A DNA stretch of 64,000 nucleotides from Palleronia pontilimi. GTDB taxonomy: Bacteria > Pseudomonadota > Alphaproteobacteria > Rhodobacterales > Rhodobacteraceae. Shown here one piece after another: positions 16,771-26,859 of the stretch. The notes under the pieces are model-generated. The model had not been told where the DNA came from. It worked only from the letters and a program-made list of their open reading frames with translations, and made no database searches. The DNA lies in assembly GCF_016412875.1 (NCBI RefSeq), contig NZ_JAEKPD010000007.1, forward strand, positions 248,001 through 312,000, written 5' to 3'. The translations under genes were made by a program, and so were the position numbers. How positions within the stretch are numbered: position 1 is the first letter of the stretch; the number at the start of each line of letters is the position of its first letter.

Positions 16771-17412
16771 TTACTCGCGCCCCAGTCCTTCCAGCAAGGG
16801 CACGAAGCGCACCTTGCGCAGGGCTTCGTAGTCGAAGCCGTCTTCCGTCCGCGTCACCTTCACCAGCGTCTGAACCGCGTCGCTCTGGCCCACGGGCACG
16901 ATCATGATACCGCCGACACGCAATTCCGCCAAGAGGGGACCGGGCGGGTCTTCGGCGGCCGCCGTGACCAGGATGCGGTCGAAGGGCGCCTGGTCGTCCA
17001 GACCGTGGCTGCCGTCGGCGGTGAAGGCGGTGACATTGGTCAGGCCCAGCCGGTCGAAGACCTCGCGCGCCTCGGTCACCAGGCGGCGGTGACGGTCGAC
17101 CGAATAGACCCGGCGGGCCAGTTGCGACAGGATCGCCGCCTGGTAGCCCGAGCCGGTCCCGATCTCGAGCACCTTGTGACGCGGCTGCACGTCCAGCGCC
17201 TGCGTCATCAGACCCACGACCGACGGCTGGCTGATGGTCTGGCCGCAGGCGATGGGCAGGGGCATGTCCTCGTAGGCGCGGTCGGCGAAGATGCCGCGCA
17301 CGAAAGCGCCCCGGTCGATCTTTTCCATCGCGTCGAGCACGCGCTTGTCGGTGATGCCCTGGCTGCGCAGCGCGAACAGGAATTGCATCCGGGTCGCGGC
17401 GTCCACGCTCAT
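16771..17412 (-). CDS. pcm: Protein-L-isoaspartate O-methyltransferase
   Basis: 213 residues. It repairs isoaspartyl residues with S-adenosylmethionine. The conserved [23 protein letters not shown] motif [16 protein letters not shown], and [12 protein letters not shown] are present. The start at 17412 overlaps the surE stop as ATGA, so translation is coupled to surE. The pairing pcm-surE-nlpD is widely conserved in proteobacteria. Confidence 0.95.
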   Translation of the reverse strand: MSVDAATRMQFLFALRSQGITDKRVLDAMEKIDRGAFVRGIFADRAYEDMPLPIACGQTISQPSVVGLMTQALDVQPRHKVLEIGTGSGYQAAILSQLARRVYSVDRHRRLVTEAREVFDRLGLTNVTAFTADGSHGLDDQAPFDRILVTAAAEDPPGPLLAELRVGGIMIVPVGQSDAVQTLVKVTRTEDGFDYEALRKVRFVPLLEGLGRE

Positions 17413-18182
17413 CCCAGCGCGTCCGACAGGGACGCGAGCGCGCCGTGATTGGTCAGGTCCGCGGTCAGCGGCGTGACCGACACGTAGCCGTCCAGGTTCG
17501 CCGCCGCGTCCGAACCCTCGGCGGTGGGGCGCTGCTGGTCGCCGCCCCGGATCCACAGGAAGCTGCGGCCCGAAGGCGCTGTCACGGGCGCGACGTGAAA
17601 GCCCGTGCCGCGGCGAAAGCCCTGCGAGCAGGCGCGCACGCCCTTGACCTGGTCGGACGGGAAGGGCGGAAAGTTGACGTTGTAGAAGGTGCGGTAATCC
17701 TCGTCGCCCCATTGATCGGCCGCCAGGATCGCGCGCACGACACGCTCGCCCCAGCCGCGCGCGGCGTCGAACGTGTCGTCCAGCTTGCGGTTGCCCGGAC
17801 CGTAGAACTGGCTGAGCGCGATCGAGTTGATGCCTTGCAGCGCGCCTTCCATAGCGGCGCCGATGGTGCCGGAATAGAGCACGTTCTCGGCCGCGTTGTT
17901 GCCCCGGTTCACACCCGACAGGATCAGGTCGGGCGGGCCGGGCAGGATTTCGTGCAGCGCGCCCAGCACGCAATCGGCGGGCGAGCCTTCGGCGGCCCAG
18001 ACCCGATCGCCGTGCTGCTGGATTAGGGTCGGGTGGACGTAGTTGATGCAATGCGCGACGCCCGACTGCTCGAAGGCGGGTGCCACGGTCCAGACCTCGT
18101 CGCCGATGGCATGCGCGATCTCGGAAAGGACCTGCAGGCCGGGCGCATGGATGCCGTCGTCATTGGTGATGAGGATGCGCAA
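17409..18182 (-). CDS. surE: 5'/3'-nucleotidase SurE
   Basis: 257 residues. Metal-dependent nucleotidase/exopolyphosphatase. [15 protein letters not shown] carries the metal-binding Asp8-Asp9, followed by APAFEQSGV and [23 protein letters not shown] 18182 opens on the invariant N-terminus. First of a surE-pcm pair with a four-base overlap; the NlpD-like gene follows. Confidence 0.96.
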   Translation of the reverse strand: MRILITNDDGIHAPGLQVLSEIAHAIGDEVWTVAPAFEQSGVAHCINYVHPTLIQQHGDRVWAAEGSPADCVLGALHEILPGPPDLILSGVNRGNNAAENVLYSGTIGAAMEGALQGINSIALSQFYGPGNRKLDDTFDAARGWGERVVRAILAADQWGDEDYRTFYNVNFPPFPSDQVKGVRACSQGFRRGTGFHVAPVTAPSGRSFLWIRGGDQQRPTAEGSDAAANLDGYVSVTPLTADLTNHGALASLSDALG

Positions 18183-18248
18183 AGCAGGGCCGCCTTTCGA
18201 TGGGGTCTGAACCCTGTCTAGGTCAGGCCAAATCGGGCAGCAAGCCGC

Positions 18249-18884
18249 CTAGAGCAGCGACACGATGCGTGTGGCTTCCTCGGCGCAGGACGTGAGCGCG
18301 GCGCGGTCTTCGCCGGGGAAAAACCGCGCCCGCGTGGCCGTGGGCATGGCGGCCGGGGTCACGATCTCGACACGCGGTCCGGTGCGCGCGGTCTCGGCCT
18401 GCCACGAGCGGGCAAGCGCGATCTGCGCGGCCTTCGTCGCCCCGTAATGGCCGAAGAACTTTTCGCCCGCGCGGGGATCGTCGAAGAACACGGCGCGGCC
18501 TTCGGTGCCCAGAAGCGGCGCGACCATGGGGATCAGGGTCGCGGTGGCGGTGGCGTTGACCGCGACACTTTTCTGCCAATCCTTCGCGGCCAGGTGCGGC
18601 GCGGGCGCCAGGGGGGCCGCGTGCACGGCAGGGTGAAGCCAGAGCGCAAGGCGGCCCCAGCGGTCATAGATCCCGCGGCAGAGATGCGCCATGGCGTCGG
18701 CATTGGTCACGTCCATGGGCGCGAGCGTCGCCTGTCCGCCGCGCGCCTGGATGCTGTCGTCGAGCTCTTCCAGCGCGCCGGTGGTGCGGGCGACGGCGAC
18801 GATGTGATGGGTGTCGCAGAGCGCCAGCGCCAAGGCCGCGCCCAGGCCCCGCGATGCACCTGTGATGAGGGCTACGTCGGTCAT
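18249..18884 (-). CDS. Short-chain dehydrogenase/reductase
   Basis: 211 residues. The N-terminus DVALITGASRGLGAALALAL has the TGxxxGxG cofactor loop, and FGHYGATKAAQIAL carries the YxxxK catalytic pair. It is shorter than classic 250-residue SDRs. Substrate unknown. 66 bases upstream of surE on the same strand. The 260 bases between its start and the next gene (18885-19144) show only a GACCCGC/GCGGGTC hairpin (18939-18957) and no gene I can support. Confidence 0.85.
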   Translation of the reverse strand: MTDVALITGASRGLGAALALALCDTHHIVAVARTTGALEELDDSIQARGGQATLAPMDVTNADAMAHLCRGIYDRWGRLALWLHPAVHAAPLAPAPHLAAKDWQKSVAVNATATATLIPMVAPLLGTEGRAVFFDDPRAGEKFFGHYGATKAAQIALARSWQAETARTGPRVEIVTPAAMPTATRARFFPGEDRAALTSCAEEATRIVSLL

Positions 18885-19144
18885 GGGCGCGGTGTGCTGC
18901 GTCGCGCGCGCGGGGTCAAGCGGTCAGCCGCATCAATCGACCCGCGCGAAGCGGGTCCGGTCGTGCCTGTGAGGCGACGCCCGCCTGCCGCGGCCCTGCG
19001 CGGCATGGGGGATAACCGTTTGCGCGCGCCCCCCGTTCTTCCTATCGTGGCGCGGGAACGATCCGTCGCCTGCAGGACCGAAGGGAAGACGGGTGTCATC
19101 TCGAGAAGAAGACGGACAGATCGGCGGCACGGTGCTCCAGCCGC

Positions 19145-19525
19145 GTGTTCCTGACAGTCCTGATCGGTGTCTGTTCGATCCTGATCGTCCTGGGGTTCCT
19201 GAACGATGCCGTGACCGGGGGCGATCCCGACAAGCAGGGCGATTGGCTGATCAACCACCACGCGCAGCTGATCCGGCGCGGGCCCATCGGACCGGTCCTG
19301 ATCGTTCTGGGCGACGTGACCGGGATCGGCCTGGTGTCCCTGACCATTTCGCTGCAAGTCACGCTTCACGCGACATTCGCCTGGGCGTTCTGGCGGCTTG
19401 CCGCGCATCCGGGCGTGGCGCTCTATGTCGTCGCCATCGACTGGGAGCGCTGGATCGCGTTGCATGTCTTCAGCGCGACGCTGTTCTTCCTGACGGCTTT
19501 GCGCCTGAAGTTGATCGTTCCCTGA
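19145..19525 (+). CDS. Small integral membrane protein, function unknown
   Basis: 126 residues from a GTG at 19145; the same frame has no ATG, GTG or TTG close upstream and no clear Shine-Dalgarno, so the start is uncertain. About three hydrophobic segments (residues 2-18, 48-68, 108-125) separated by a basic loop INHHAQLIRRGPIGP. I do not recognise the family. Supported by its membrane-protein pattern and G/C-ending codons; the antisense frame is also open but gives no recognisable protein. Confidence 0.55.
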   Translation: MFLTVLIGVCSILIVLGFLNDAVTGGDPDKQGDWLINHHAQLIRRGPIGPVLIVLGDVTGIGLVSLTISLQVTLHATFAWAFWRLAAHPGVALYVVAIDWERWIALHVFSATLFFLTALRLKLIVP

Positions 19526-19595
19526 CCGACGATGCGCTGCTTTCGGGCCTGTCTGCGCCGTGCCCTGCGGGACCGCGTTGGCCCGGGATCTGCGG

Positions 19596-20039
19596 TCAGT
19601 CCCGGTAATCGGCAGGCTTGAGGTCCGCGCCGTCGTTCACGTGGCTTTCGGCGCCCGGCACGATATCGGTGTTGTGGGCCGAGACGCACAGCCAGGTGCC
19701 GTCGCCCTGCCGCGCCATGACGAAGCTCATCACGGTCTGGCGCGGGCCCGCTTCGCTGCCATCCGGCGCGGTTTGACCGTCCAGGTGCATCCGCGCGTGG
19801 AGCACGCAGACCCCGCCCAGATCCCGCCGCTTGACGCGCCCCACGCGCAGCGTCGAGGCGGAGAACATGCCGCGCAGCCCGTAGGCGTGGGCGCGCCGGA
19901 TCGCGTCGCGGTCGTGCCACCAAAGCCCGACGACGTTGACGAAATCCGCGTCCGGCGCGAACAGGGCGGCCAGCGCATCGGCATCGCGCGCCATCCACGC
20001 TTGCACGAAAAGCGCAGGCATATCGCCCGGATCCCGCAT
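19596..20039 (-). CDS. DUF4440/SgcJ-type NTF2-like protein
   Basis: 147 residues. The pattern FVQAWMARDADALAALFAPDADFVNVVG, split here by notable NTF2 positions, and WWHDRDAIRRAH near residue 40 match small NTF2-like proteins of the SgcJ/EcaC group. Some are hydrolases or isomerases, most uncharacterised. ATG 20039 is preferred over 20066 because AAGGGAAGGA lies just upstream of it. Convergent with the small membrane protein; divergent from the ClC gene. Confidence 0.75.
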   Translation of the reverse strand: MRDPGDMPALFVQAWMARDADALAALFAPDADFVNVVGLWWHDRDAIRRAHAYGLRGMFSASTLRVGRVKRRDLGGVCVLHARMHLDGQTAPDGSEAGPRQTVMSFVMARQGDGTWLCVSAHNTDIVPGAESHVNDGADLKPADYRD

Positions 20040-20121
20040 TTCCGATCCTTCCCTTTTCGCAGCCACACCAATGTCCTAGAGGTAAAACACGCATTGCAGT
20101 CTTCCAAGGGTCACGCAGCAC

Positions 20122-21810
20122 ATGACCGATCGCGGCCCGAATCCGAACTGGTCCCTGCTGAACGAGGTGGTCGTCAGCTGCCGCAACGGCTGGCGCGTCC
20201 TGCGCCACCGGGGGCCGGGGCAGATCCAGTTCTGGTTCATCGCGCTTGCCGTCGGCTGTGCATCGGGTTTCGCGGCGCTGTTCTTTCGCAAGGGCATCGA
20301 GTGGCTGCAGGCGACGCTTTACGGCACCGACGACATCAGCGCGCTGACCCAGTTCGCCCAGGCGCTGCCGTGGTACCTGATCCTGCTCTACCCGATCTGC
20401 GGCGGGCTGGTCGTCGGACTGATCCTGAACCGCTATACCGAGGCCGGGCGCGTGCGCTCGGTTGCCGACGTGATCGAGGGCGCGGCGCTGCGCGATGGCC
20501 GGGTCGAGGTGAAGGAGGGGCTGGCCTCCGCGGCGGCGTCGCTGATCACGCTGGGCTCGGGCGGCTCGTCTGGGCGCGAGGGCCCGGTGGTCCACCTGGC
20601 GGCCGTGATCGCCACATGGGTCAACAACCTGATCCGGGCCAACGGGATCACCGCGCGCGATCTGCTGGGCTGCGCAGTGGCGGCGGCGGTGTCGGCCAGC
20701 TTCAACGCGCCCATCGCGGGCGCGCTGTTCGCGCTGGAGGTCGTGCTGCGCCATTTCGCCGTCCACGCCTTCGCCCCCATCGTCATCGCGTCGGCGGCGG
20801 GCACGGTCATCAACCGGCTGGAATTCGGCGACGTGACCGAGTTCATCCTGATCGAAGAGGGCGTGTTGTCCTTCTACCAGGAGCTTCCGGCCTTCCTGAT
20901 CCTGGGGCTGGTCTGCGGGCTGATGGCGGTGGTGCTGATGCGCGCGATCTTCTTCGCCGAAGATCTGGCCAGCGAAGGGCAGGCGCGGCTCGGCCTGCCG
21001 CGCTGGGCGCGCCCGATGGTGGCGGGCGCGCTGCTGGGCGGCATTGCCATCTACTTCCCCCATATCATCGGCGTGGGATATGAGACGACGTCGCTGGCAC
21101 TGACCGGCCAGTTGGTGCTGCACGAAGTGGTCGTGCTGGCCATCGTGAAGACCGCCGCCGTCGCAATCACCATGGGCGGGCGCATGGGGGGCGGCGTGTT
21201 CTCGCCGTCGCTGATGCTGGGCGCGCTGGTGGGACTGGCCTTCGGGCTCGTGGCGACCAGCGTCTTTCCCGAAGTGTCCGGGGCCGAGACGCTTTATGCG
21301 CTGGCGGGGATGGGCGCGGTTTCGGCGGCGGTGCTGGGCGCGCCGATTTCGACGACGCTGATCGTGTTCGAGCTGACCGGCGACTGGCAGACCGGGCTGG
21401 CGGTGATGGTGGCCGTGTCCACCTCCACCGCACTGGCGTCACGCCTGGTCGATCGCAGCTTCTTCCTGACCCAGCTGGAGCGGCGCAACATCCACCTGGC
21501 GGCCGGGCCGCAGGCGTATCTTCTGTCGATGTTCCGCGTGAAGAACGTCATGCGCGGCCCCGATCACGAACGGGCCGCGCCCCGCGATCAGATCTGGGAG
21601 GCCATCGAGCGCGGCATCCTGATCGAAGGCGACGCCACGCTGGAAGAAGCCATGCCCATGTTCGAGGACACGACCCGGCTGTTCATCCCGGTCGTCAAGC
21701 TGGGGGCGCGGGGCGAGCCGCCGGAAATGCTGGGCGCGCTCTTTCACGTGGACGCGCTGCGCGCCTATAACCGGGCGCTTGCCGCGACCGCCGCCGAAGA
21801 GCATTCTTGA
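20122..21810 (+). CDS. Chloride channel (ClC) family protein
   Basis: 562 residues. The three ClC selectivity motifs are present: GSGGSSGREGP at 145-155 with the gating glutamate E153, FNAPIAGALFALEVV at 194-208, and GGGVFSPSLMLGA near 355. The second motif ends Glu206-Val207; in H+/Cl- exchangers the second position is glutamate, in channels it is valine. A CBS-like region seems to occupy the C-terminal 90 residues. It probably mediates passive anion movement across the inner membrane (inference). Confidence 0.92.
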   Translation: MTDRGPNPNWSLLNEVVVSCRNGWRVLRHRGPGQIQFWFIALAVGCASGFAALFFRKGIEWLQATLYGTDDISALTQFAQALPWYLILLYPICGGLVVGLILNRYTEAGRVRSVADVIEGAALRDGRVEVKEGLASAAASLITLGSGGSSGREGPVVHLAAVIATWVNNLIRANGITARDLLGCAVAAAVSASFNAPIAGALFALEVVLRHFAVHAFAPIVIASAAGTVINRLEFGDVTEFILIEEGVLSFYQELPAFLILGLVCGLMAVVLMRAIFFAEDLASEGQARLGLPRWARPMVAGALLGGIAIYFPHIIGVGYETTSLALTGQLVLHEVVVLAIVKTAAVAITMGGRMGGGVFSPSLMLGALVGLAFGLVATSVFPEVSGAETLYALAGMGAVSAAVLGAPISTTLIVFELTGDWQTGLAVMVAVSTSTALASRLVDRSFFLTQLERRNIHLAAGPQAYLLSMFRVKNVMRGPDHERAAPRDQIWEAIERGILIEGDATLEEAMPMFEDTTRLFIPVVKLGARGEPPEMLGALFHVDALRAYNRALAATAAEEHS

Positions 21811-21814
21811 TCGC

Positions 21815-22156
21815 TCAGACCCGTTCGACCGCCAGGTCTTCGTGCTGGAACGCCACGTGCCCGGCGATCTGCTTCACGTCGTCCTTCGGATCCTCGTAGG
21901 ACCATGCTGCATCGTTGAGGGTCACGCTTTTCGTGACGATCGAGAAGTAGCTGGCCTGGCCCTTGTGGGGGCAGGTCGTCGTCTTGTCGGACGTGTCCAG
22001 GAACGCCATGGCGATGTCGCTGCGGGGAAAATAGACCACGTCGGAATAGCCGTCTTCGTGCAGCATGAGGGCGTCGGTCGACTCGCCGATCACCGCGCCG
22101 CCCGCGCGCACGACCCACGTGCCTTCGGCGTTTTCGATTGTGATCCGATCAGACAT
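21815..22156 (-). CDS. DUF427 domain protein
   Basis: 113 residues. GDAxxA-like core: GGAVIGESTDALMLHE, VVYFPRSDI, TTCPHKGQASYFSI and AWSYEDPKDD are characteristic of DUF427 (PF04248), small barrel proteins of unknown function. The ATG at 22156 begins right before the conserved part; upstream codons in the open frame look non-coding. Convergent with the ClC gene, 4 bases apart. Confidence 0.9.
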   Translation of the reverse strand: MSDRITIENAEGTWVVRAGGAVIGESTDALMLHEDGYSDVVYFPRSDIAMAFLDTSDKTTTCPHKGQASYFSIVTKSVTLNDAAWSYEDPKDDVKQIAGHVAFQHEDLAVERV

Positions 22157-22217
22157 CCGCTGGCCCTCCCTTGCGATGTGAGCGCGCAGACTAGCAGACC
22201 CGCGCGCGCTGGCAATG

Positions 22218-24026
22218 TCAGAGCGGCGCGGTCGCCCGCGCAAGCCAGTCCGCCGCCCGGGCGCTCAGTTTGCCCGCCATGCGCGCGGCCACGTCCCGGT
22301 GATAGCCGTCGATCCAGGCGCGTTCGCCCGGCGACAGGACGCCCGCGTCGATCAGGCGTCGGTCGATGGGCACCCATGTCAGCGTCTCGAAGCTCAGCAT
22401 GTCGCGATCGGCGTCGGCGGTGGCCAGGGCGGGTGCCGGGCGCACGACCACGAGGTTTTCGATCCGGATGCCCCACGCGCCCTCGCGGTAATACCCCGGC
22501 TCGTTCGACAGGATCATGCCGGGCTCGAGCGCGATTTCGCTCTGGCGGCTCAGCCTTTGGGGGCCTTCGTGCACGCTGAGATAGACGCCCACGCCATGCC
22601 CGGTGCCGTGGCCGTAATCCTGCCCCGCCATCCATAGCGGCGCGCGCGCCAGCGCGTCCAGGTCGCGCCCCGCCAGCCCCTTCGGCCAGCGCGCGCGGCT
22701 GATCGCGATCATCCCCTTCAGCACCCGCGTGAAGGCCGCGACCTGCGCGGCGTCGGGCGCACCCACGGCCATCGTGCGGGTGATGTCGGTGGTGCCGTCC
22801 ACGTACTGCCCGCCGCTGTCCACGAGCAGCAGGTCGCCCGACGCGACGGCCCGGTTGCTGTCCTGCGACACACGGTAATGGGTGATCGCGCCGTTCGGGC
22901 CGGTGCCCGCGATGGTGTCGAAACTGATGTCGCGCAGCGCATTGGTGGCCCGCCGGAACCCTTCCAGCGCGCGCACCACGTCGATTTCGGTCAGGCGCGC
23001 GCCGTTCGTCACATCGTCCAGCTGCGCGTCGAGCCAGCACAGGAACTCGCACATCGCGGCGCCGTCGCGCAGATGCGCGGCACGGGTGGCCGCGATCTCG
23101 GCGTCGGATTTGCGGGCCTTGGGCAGCAGGCAGGGATCCATGTCCCAGGCGACGTCGATGCCCGCCTCCGCCAGCGTCTGACCGACGATGAAAGGCGCGC
23201 TGTCACGGTCCACCCGCACGGGGCCGCTGAGATTGGCCAGGGCCGCGACCAGCCCGTCGGGCGGCAGGATATCGACGCCGTCCAGCGCCACGCCATCCAG
23301 TTTCGCCGGATCGACGAACAGGCGCACGTCGCCGCTGGCCGCCTCGATCAGCGCGAAGCACTGCACGATCGGGATCCGGGGGATGTCGCTGCCGCGGATG
23401 TTCAAGAGCCAGCAGATCGAGTCGGGCAGGCTCAGAACGGCCCAGGCCTGGTCCGCCGCGCGCAGATCCTTCGCGATCCGGACGCGTTTCTGGGCCGCCG
23501 ATGCCCCCGCCAGAGCGTCGGGATAGGTCTGGGCCTTTCCCTTGGGCGGGTCCGGCCGGTCCGTCCAGACCGCGTCCAGCGGGTTCGAGACCGGTTTCAG
23601 GGACAGATCGCTCGCCCCGAAGGCCTTGCGCAGGCGCTCCACCTCGGCTTGGGTGTGCAGCCACGGATCGAACCCCACCACCGCGCCCGGCTTCAGCGTC
23701 TCGACCAACCAGTTCGACAGCTTCGCGGCCGGGATTTCGTGAACCGAGATGCTGGAATCCACCTGCGCGCGCGCCTGCAGCGTGTAGCGCCCGTCGACGA
23801 ACAAGGCCGTGCCCGCCGCCGAGACGGCGCATATCCCCGCCGAGCCGGAGAATGCCGTCAGCCATGCCAGACGGGCGTCGCGATCGGCCACGTATTCCCC
23901 CTGGTGCGCATCGGCGCGCGGCACCAGGAACGCATCCAGTCCGCGCGCGGCCAGTTCGGCACGCAGCGCGGCGATGCGGGGCGGCCCCTGGTCGGGACGG
24001 TTCGAGACATCGAAATCCTGGAACAT
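22218..24026 (-). CDS. Aminopeptidase P family (M24) metallopeptidase
   Basis: 602 residues, a full-length three-domain aminopeptidase P (X-Pro aminopeptidase). Two creatinase-like N-terminal domains are followed by the pita-bread domain with metal ligands in LLLVDSGGQYVDGTTDITR (two Asp), GHGTGHGVG (His), SNEPGYY (Glu) and IRIENLV (Glu). It removes N-terminal residues preceding proline in the cytoplasm. ATG 24026 begins MFQDFDVSNRP. Confidence 0.93.
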   Translation of the reverse strand: MFQDFDVSNRPDQGPPRIAALRAELAARGLDAFLVPRADAHQGEYVADRDARLAWLTAFSGSAGICAVSAAGTALFVDGRYTLQARAQVDSSISVHEIPAAKLSNWLVETLKPGAVVGFDPWLHTQAEVERLRKAFGASDLSLKPVSNPLDAVWTDRPDPPKGKAQTYPDALAGASAAQKRVRIAKDLRAADQAWAVLSLPDSICWLLNIRGSDIPRIPIVQCFALIEAASGDVRLFVDPAKLDGVALDGVDILPPDGLVAALANLSGPVRVDRDSAPFIVGQTLAEAGIDVAWDMDPCLLPKARKSDAEIAATRAAHLRDGAAMCEFLCWLDAQLDDVTNGARLTEIDVVRALEGFRRATNALRDISFDTIAGTGPNGAITHYRVSQDSNRAVASGDLLLVDSGGQYVDGTTDITRTMAVGAPDAAQVAAFTRVLKGMIAISRARWPKGLAGRDLDALARAPLWMAGQDYGHGTGHGVGVYLSVHEGPQRLSRQSEIALEPGMILSNEPGYYREGAWGIRIENLVVVRPAPALATADADRDMLSFETLTWVPIDRRLIDAGVLSPGERAWIDGYHRDVAARMAGKLSARAADWLARATAPL

Positions 24027-24078
24027 CGCGCCCCTTCCTTTCGTCTTCAGGTATCGCGGCGCGGCGGCCGATGCAGGT

Positions 24079-25953
24079 TCAATGGATGTTCCGGATGCCC
24101 AAGACCCGCGCCCGCTTGCGCGGGTCGCTGTCGAAAAGCCCGGCCAGTTGCTCGGTCATGGCACCGGCCAGCTGCTCGGCATCGGTGATGGTGACGGCGC
24201 GGTTGTAATAGCGCGTCACGTCGTGGCCGATTCCGATGGCGATCAGCTCCACGCGCTTGCGCCGCTCGACCATGTCGATCACGTCGCGCAGGTGCTTTTC
24301 CAGGTAGTTCGCCGGGTTCACCGACAGGGTGCTGTCGTCCACCGGCGCGCCGTCCGAGATCACCATCAGGATCTTGCGCGCCTCGGGGCGGGCCGACAGC
24401 CGCCGATGCGCCCATTCCAGCGCCTCGCCGTCGATGTTTTCCTTCAGCAACCCTTCCTTCATCATCAGGCCCAGGTTGGTGCGCGCCCGCCGCCAGGGCG
24501 CGTCGGCGGCCTTGTAGACGATGTGGCGAAGGTCGTTCAGCCGACCCGGTCGCTGCGGGCGGCCAGCGTTCAGCCACGCCTCGCGCGCCTGTCCGCCCTT
24601 CCAGGCGCGGGTGGTGAAGCCCAGGATCTCGGTCTTCACCTGGCAACGCTCCAGCGTGTGCGACAGCACGTCGGCGCAGATCGCGGCGATGCTGATCGGC
24701 CGTCCCCGCATCGAGCCCGAATTGTCCAGCAGGATCGTCACCACCGTGTCGCGGAACTCGGTGTCCTTCTCGACCTTGAAGCTCAGCGGCGTGGTGGGGT
24801 TGGCCACGACGCGCGCCAGGCGGCCCGCGTCCAGCGTGCCCTCTTCCAGGTCGAACTCCCACGAGCGGTTCTGCTTGGCCTGCAGCCGCCGCTGCAGCTT
24901 GTTGGCAAGTCGCCCCACAGCACCCTTGATGGGCTCGAGCTGCTTGTCGAGATAGGCGCGCAGTCGCTCCAGCTCGGCCGGTTCGGCCAGTTCCTCGGCG
25001 CGGATCTCCTCGTCGTGGGACTGGTCGTAGACCACGTAGCCCGGATCGGCCTCGCTGACGGGGGGCGGGGGCGGCGGCTCCATGGGCGCGTCGCCCTCGG
25101 GCATCTCGACCTCGTCGCCCGCTTCCATGTCGGCGGTCTCGTCCATCGAGATCTCGGCCTGCGCCGCGTCCTGGGTCTGCTCCTGGGATTGCGCGGCGTC
25201 GGCGTCCTGATCCTCGCCGCTGTCGTCGTCGCCGGTGCTGTCGGGATCGGTGCCGTCGTCGGGCTCGTCCTGGGCTTCGCTGTCGTCGTCGGCATCCTCG
25301 GCGTCGGGATCCTCGCCCAGCTGGTCGCCGTAGCCCAGGTCGTCGATCACCTGCCGCGCCATGCGCGCGAAGCCAGCCTGGTCCGACAGCGTGTCCTGCA
25401 ACCCCTCGAGGGTCTGGCCCGCCTGGCCTTCGAAGAACTCGCGCCACAGCGCCGCCGCCTTCTCGGCCCCCTCGGGCAGATCGCGGCCCGTGGCCATCTG
25501 GCGGATCAGGTAGCCCGCGGCGACCGACAGCGGCACTTCCTTGCGCTCGCCCACGTTGTCGTAGCCCTTCTTGACCACCTCGGCCTCGATGCGCGCGTCG
25601 ATATTGCCCGCTGTGCCGGGCATGATCCGCGCGCCCATGGCCTCGCAGCGGGCGTTTTCCATGGTCTCGTAGATCTCGCGCGCCATCTGGCCGGGCGGGG
25701 CGTAGCGGTTGAAGGTGGCGGCGTCGTGATACCGGCGGCGCAGCGCGAAGCTGTCCGCGGTGCCGCGCGCCAGCATGACCTCGTCGCGGCTCATCCGGCG
25801 ACTGATCTGCGGCAGGCGCAGCCCGTCATTGTTCATCCCCGGCGGATCGACGGAATAGGTCACGCCCATGTCGGGGTCGTCGGCCAGCACGCGGGTGGCT
25901 TCGGCCAGGGCCTTCTTGAACGGATCGGCTGGATTGTCGGGCGGTTTGCTCAT
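24079..25953 (-). CDS. cobT: Cobaltochelatase subunit CobT
   Basis: 624 residues. Part of the aerobic CobNST complex that inserts cobalt into hydrogenobyrinate a,c-diamide. Strongly acidic middle region (around residues 210-290), then a C-terminal von Willebrand A domain with the MIDAS motif DNSGSMRG at 410-417. ATG 25953 starts [16 protein letters not shown], typical for CobT. CobS is encoded upstream on the same strand but separated by a plus-strand gene. No cobN in the window. Confidence 0.96.
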   Translation of the reverse strand: MSKPPDNPADPFKKALAEATRVLADDPDMGVTYSVDPPGMNNDGLRLPQISRRMSRDEVMLARGTADSFALRRRYHDAATFNRYAPPGQMAREIYETMENARCEAMGARIMPGTAGNIDARIEAEVVKKGYDNVGERKEVPLSVAAGYLIRQMATGRDLPEGAEKAAALWREFFEGQAGQTLEGLQDTLSDQAGFARMARQVIDDLGYGDQLGEDPDAEDADDDSEAQDEPDDGTDPDSTGDDDSGEDQDADAAQSQEQTQDAAQAEISMDETADMEAGDEVEMPEGDAPMEPPPPPPVSEADPGYVVYDQSHDEEIRAEELAEPAELERLRAYLDKQLEPIKGAVGRLANKLQRRLQAKQNRSWEFDLEEGTLDAGRLARVVANPTTPLSFKVEKDTEFRDTVVTILLDNSGSMRGRPISIAAICADVLSHTLERCQVKTEILGFTTRAWKGGQAREAWLNAGRPQRPGRLNDLRHIVYKAADAPWRRARTNLGLMMKEGLLKENIDGEALEWAHRRLSARPEARKILMVISDGAPVDDSTLSVNPANYLEKHLRDVIDMVERRKRVELIAIGIGHDVTRYYNRAVTITDAEQLAGAMTEQLAGLFDSDPRKRARVLGIRNIH

Positions 25954-26237
25954 GGCGCGCAATCTAGCCTGCGTGGCTGCAGACACAATGCGAAGGCGCC
26001 CCGGTTGCCGCGCTTTTCGAGCTCCGCACGATTTTGTGCGCCGCTGCCATGGGCCGGAATTGGCCGATCGCCCGGGGCGAAACGGTCCGGTTTTGGCCGA
26101 TTCCGGCGCCCCGCGGGTCCGGCTATCGCGCGGGTCGTGCCCCGAGCGCAGACTTGACGCTCACATCGACCGCCGCCGACGGGCGCCGCGAAGGGGCGCG
26201 CCCGCGCGATCCGGCGGTCGCGACAAGGAGGAAAGTG

Positions 26238-26783
26238 ATGTCTGCACTGTTCAAGAAGACCGGACCTGCCGCCCTGCTCGCGCTGCTCGCCACCGTCCCG
26301 CTGGCGGTCTCGGCCCAGACCGAGGCCACGGACGGCGCGACCGCGCCCGTCGAAGGCGATGCCATGGCCAATGACGTGGCCCAGGCCGAGCCCGCCCCGC
26401 CCCCGAAACCCGTCGAAGGCCAGATCGTGATGCAAAGCGAGAACACGATCCTTGCCGACGACCTGCTGGGCAGCCGCGTCTATTCGCAGACCGGCGAAAG
26501 CATCGGCGATATCGACGACATGATCGTGACCCTCGACGGAGCCGTCGAAGGCATCGTGATCGGCGTCGGTGGTTTCCTGGGGATGGGCAAGAAGTCGGTC
26601 GCCCTTCAGATGAGCGCGCTGTCCACCAGCACCGATGACATGGGCAATGTCCGGCTGGTCACCAGCGCGACCAAGGCCGACCTGGAAGCGGCCGACGAAT
26701 TCGTCAGCGTCTCGCGCCAGCGCGCCATCGAGCAGAACCAGCAAGCGGTCGAAAGCCAGGGTGCCGAGGGTACCGGCGGCTAG
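26238..26783 (+). CDS. Exported PRC-barrel domain protein
   Basis: 181 residues. Signal peptide to about residue 27 (cleavage VSA-QT), an Ala/Pro-rich linker, then a PRC-barrel: DDLLGSRVYSQTGESIGDIDD and VIGVGGFLGMGKKSVALQ. PRC barrels of this exported type are found in many alphaproteobacteria; role unknown. ATG 26238 is preceded by AAGGAGGAAAG. It lies between cobS and cobT on the opposite strand, interrupting that pair. Confidence 0.85.
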   Translation: MSALFKKTGPAALLALLATVPLAVSAQTEATDGATAPVEGDAMANDVAQAEPAPPPKPVEGQIVMQSENTILADDLLGSRVYSQTGESIGDIDDMIVTLDGAVEGIVIGVGGFLGMGKKSVALQMSALSTSTDDMGNVRLVTSATKADLEAADEFVSVSRQRAIEQNQQAVESQGAEGTGG

Positions 26784-26820
26784 GCCCGCCCGGCCACGCC
26801 GAAGCCGCGACCGAAATTGA

Positions 26821-26859
26821 AAAAGGGGCGACCCCGCACGGGCCGCCCCTTCATCTTTT
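26821..26859. terminator. Bidirectional intrinsic terminator
   Basis: AGGGGCG-A-CCC (26824-26834) pairs with GGG-C-CGCCCCT (26840-26850) with one mismatch and a 5-base loop; AAAA precedes it and TCATCTTTT follows. It serves the convergent PRC-barrel gene (+) and cobS (-). Confidence 0.8.

Noticed and set aside
18939-18957. GACCCGC/GCGGGTC hairpin as terminator
   Set aside because: It lies upstream of the SDR start, with no T-run and no gene ending nearby.
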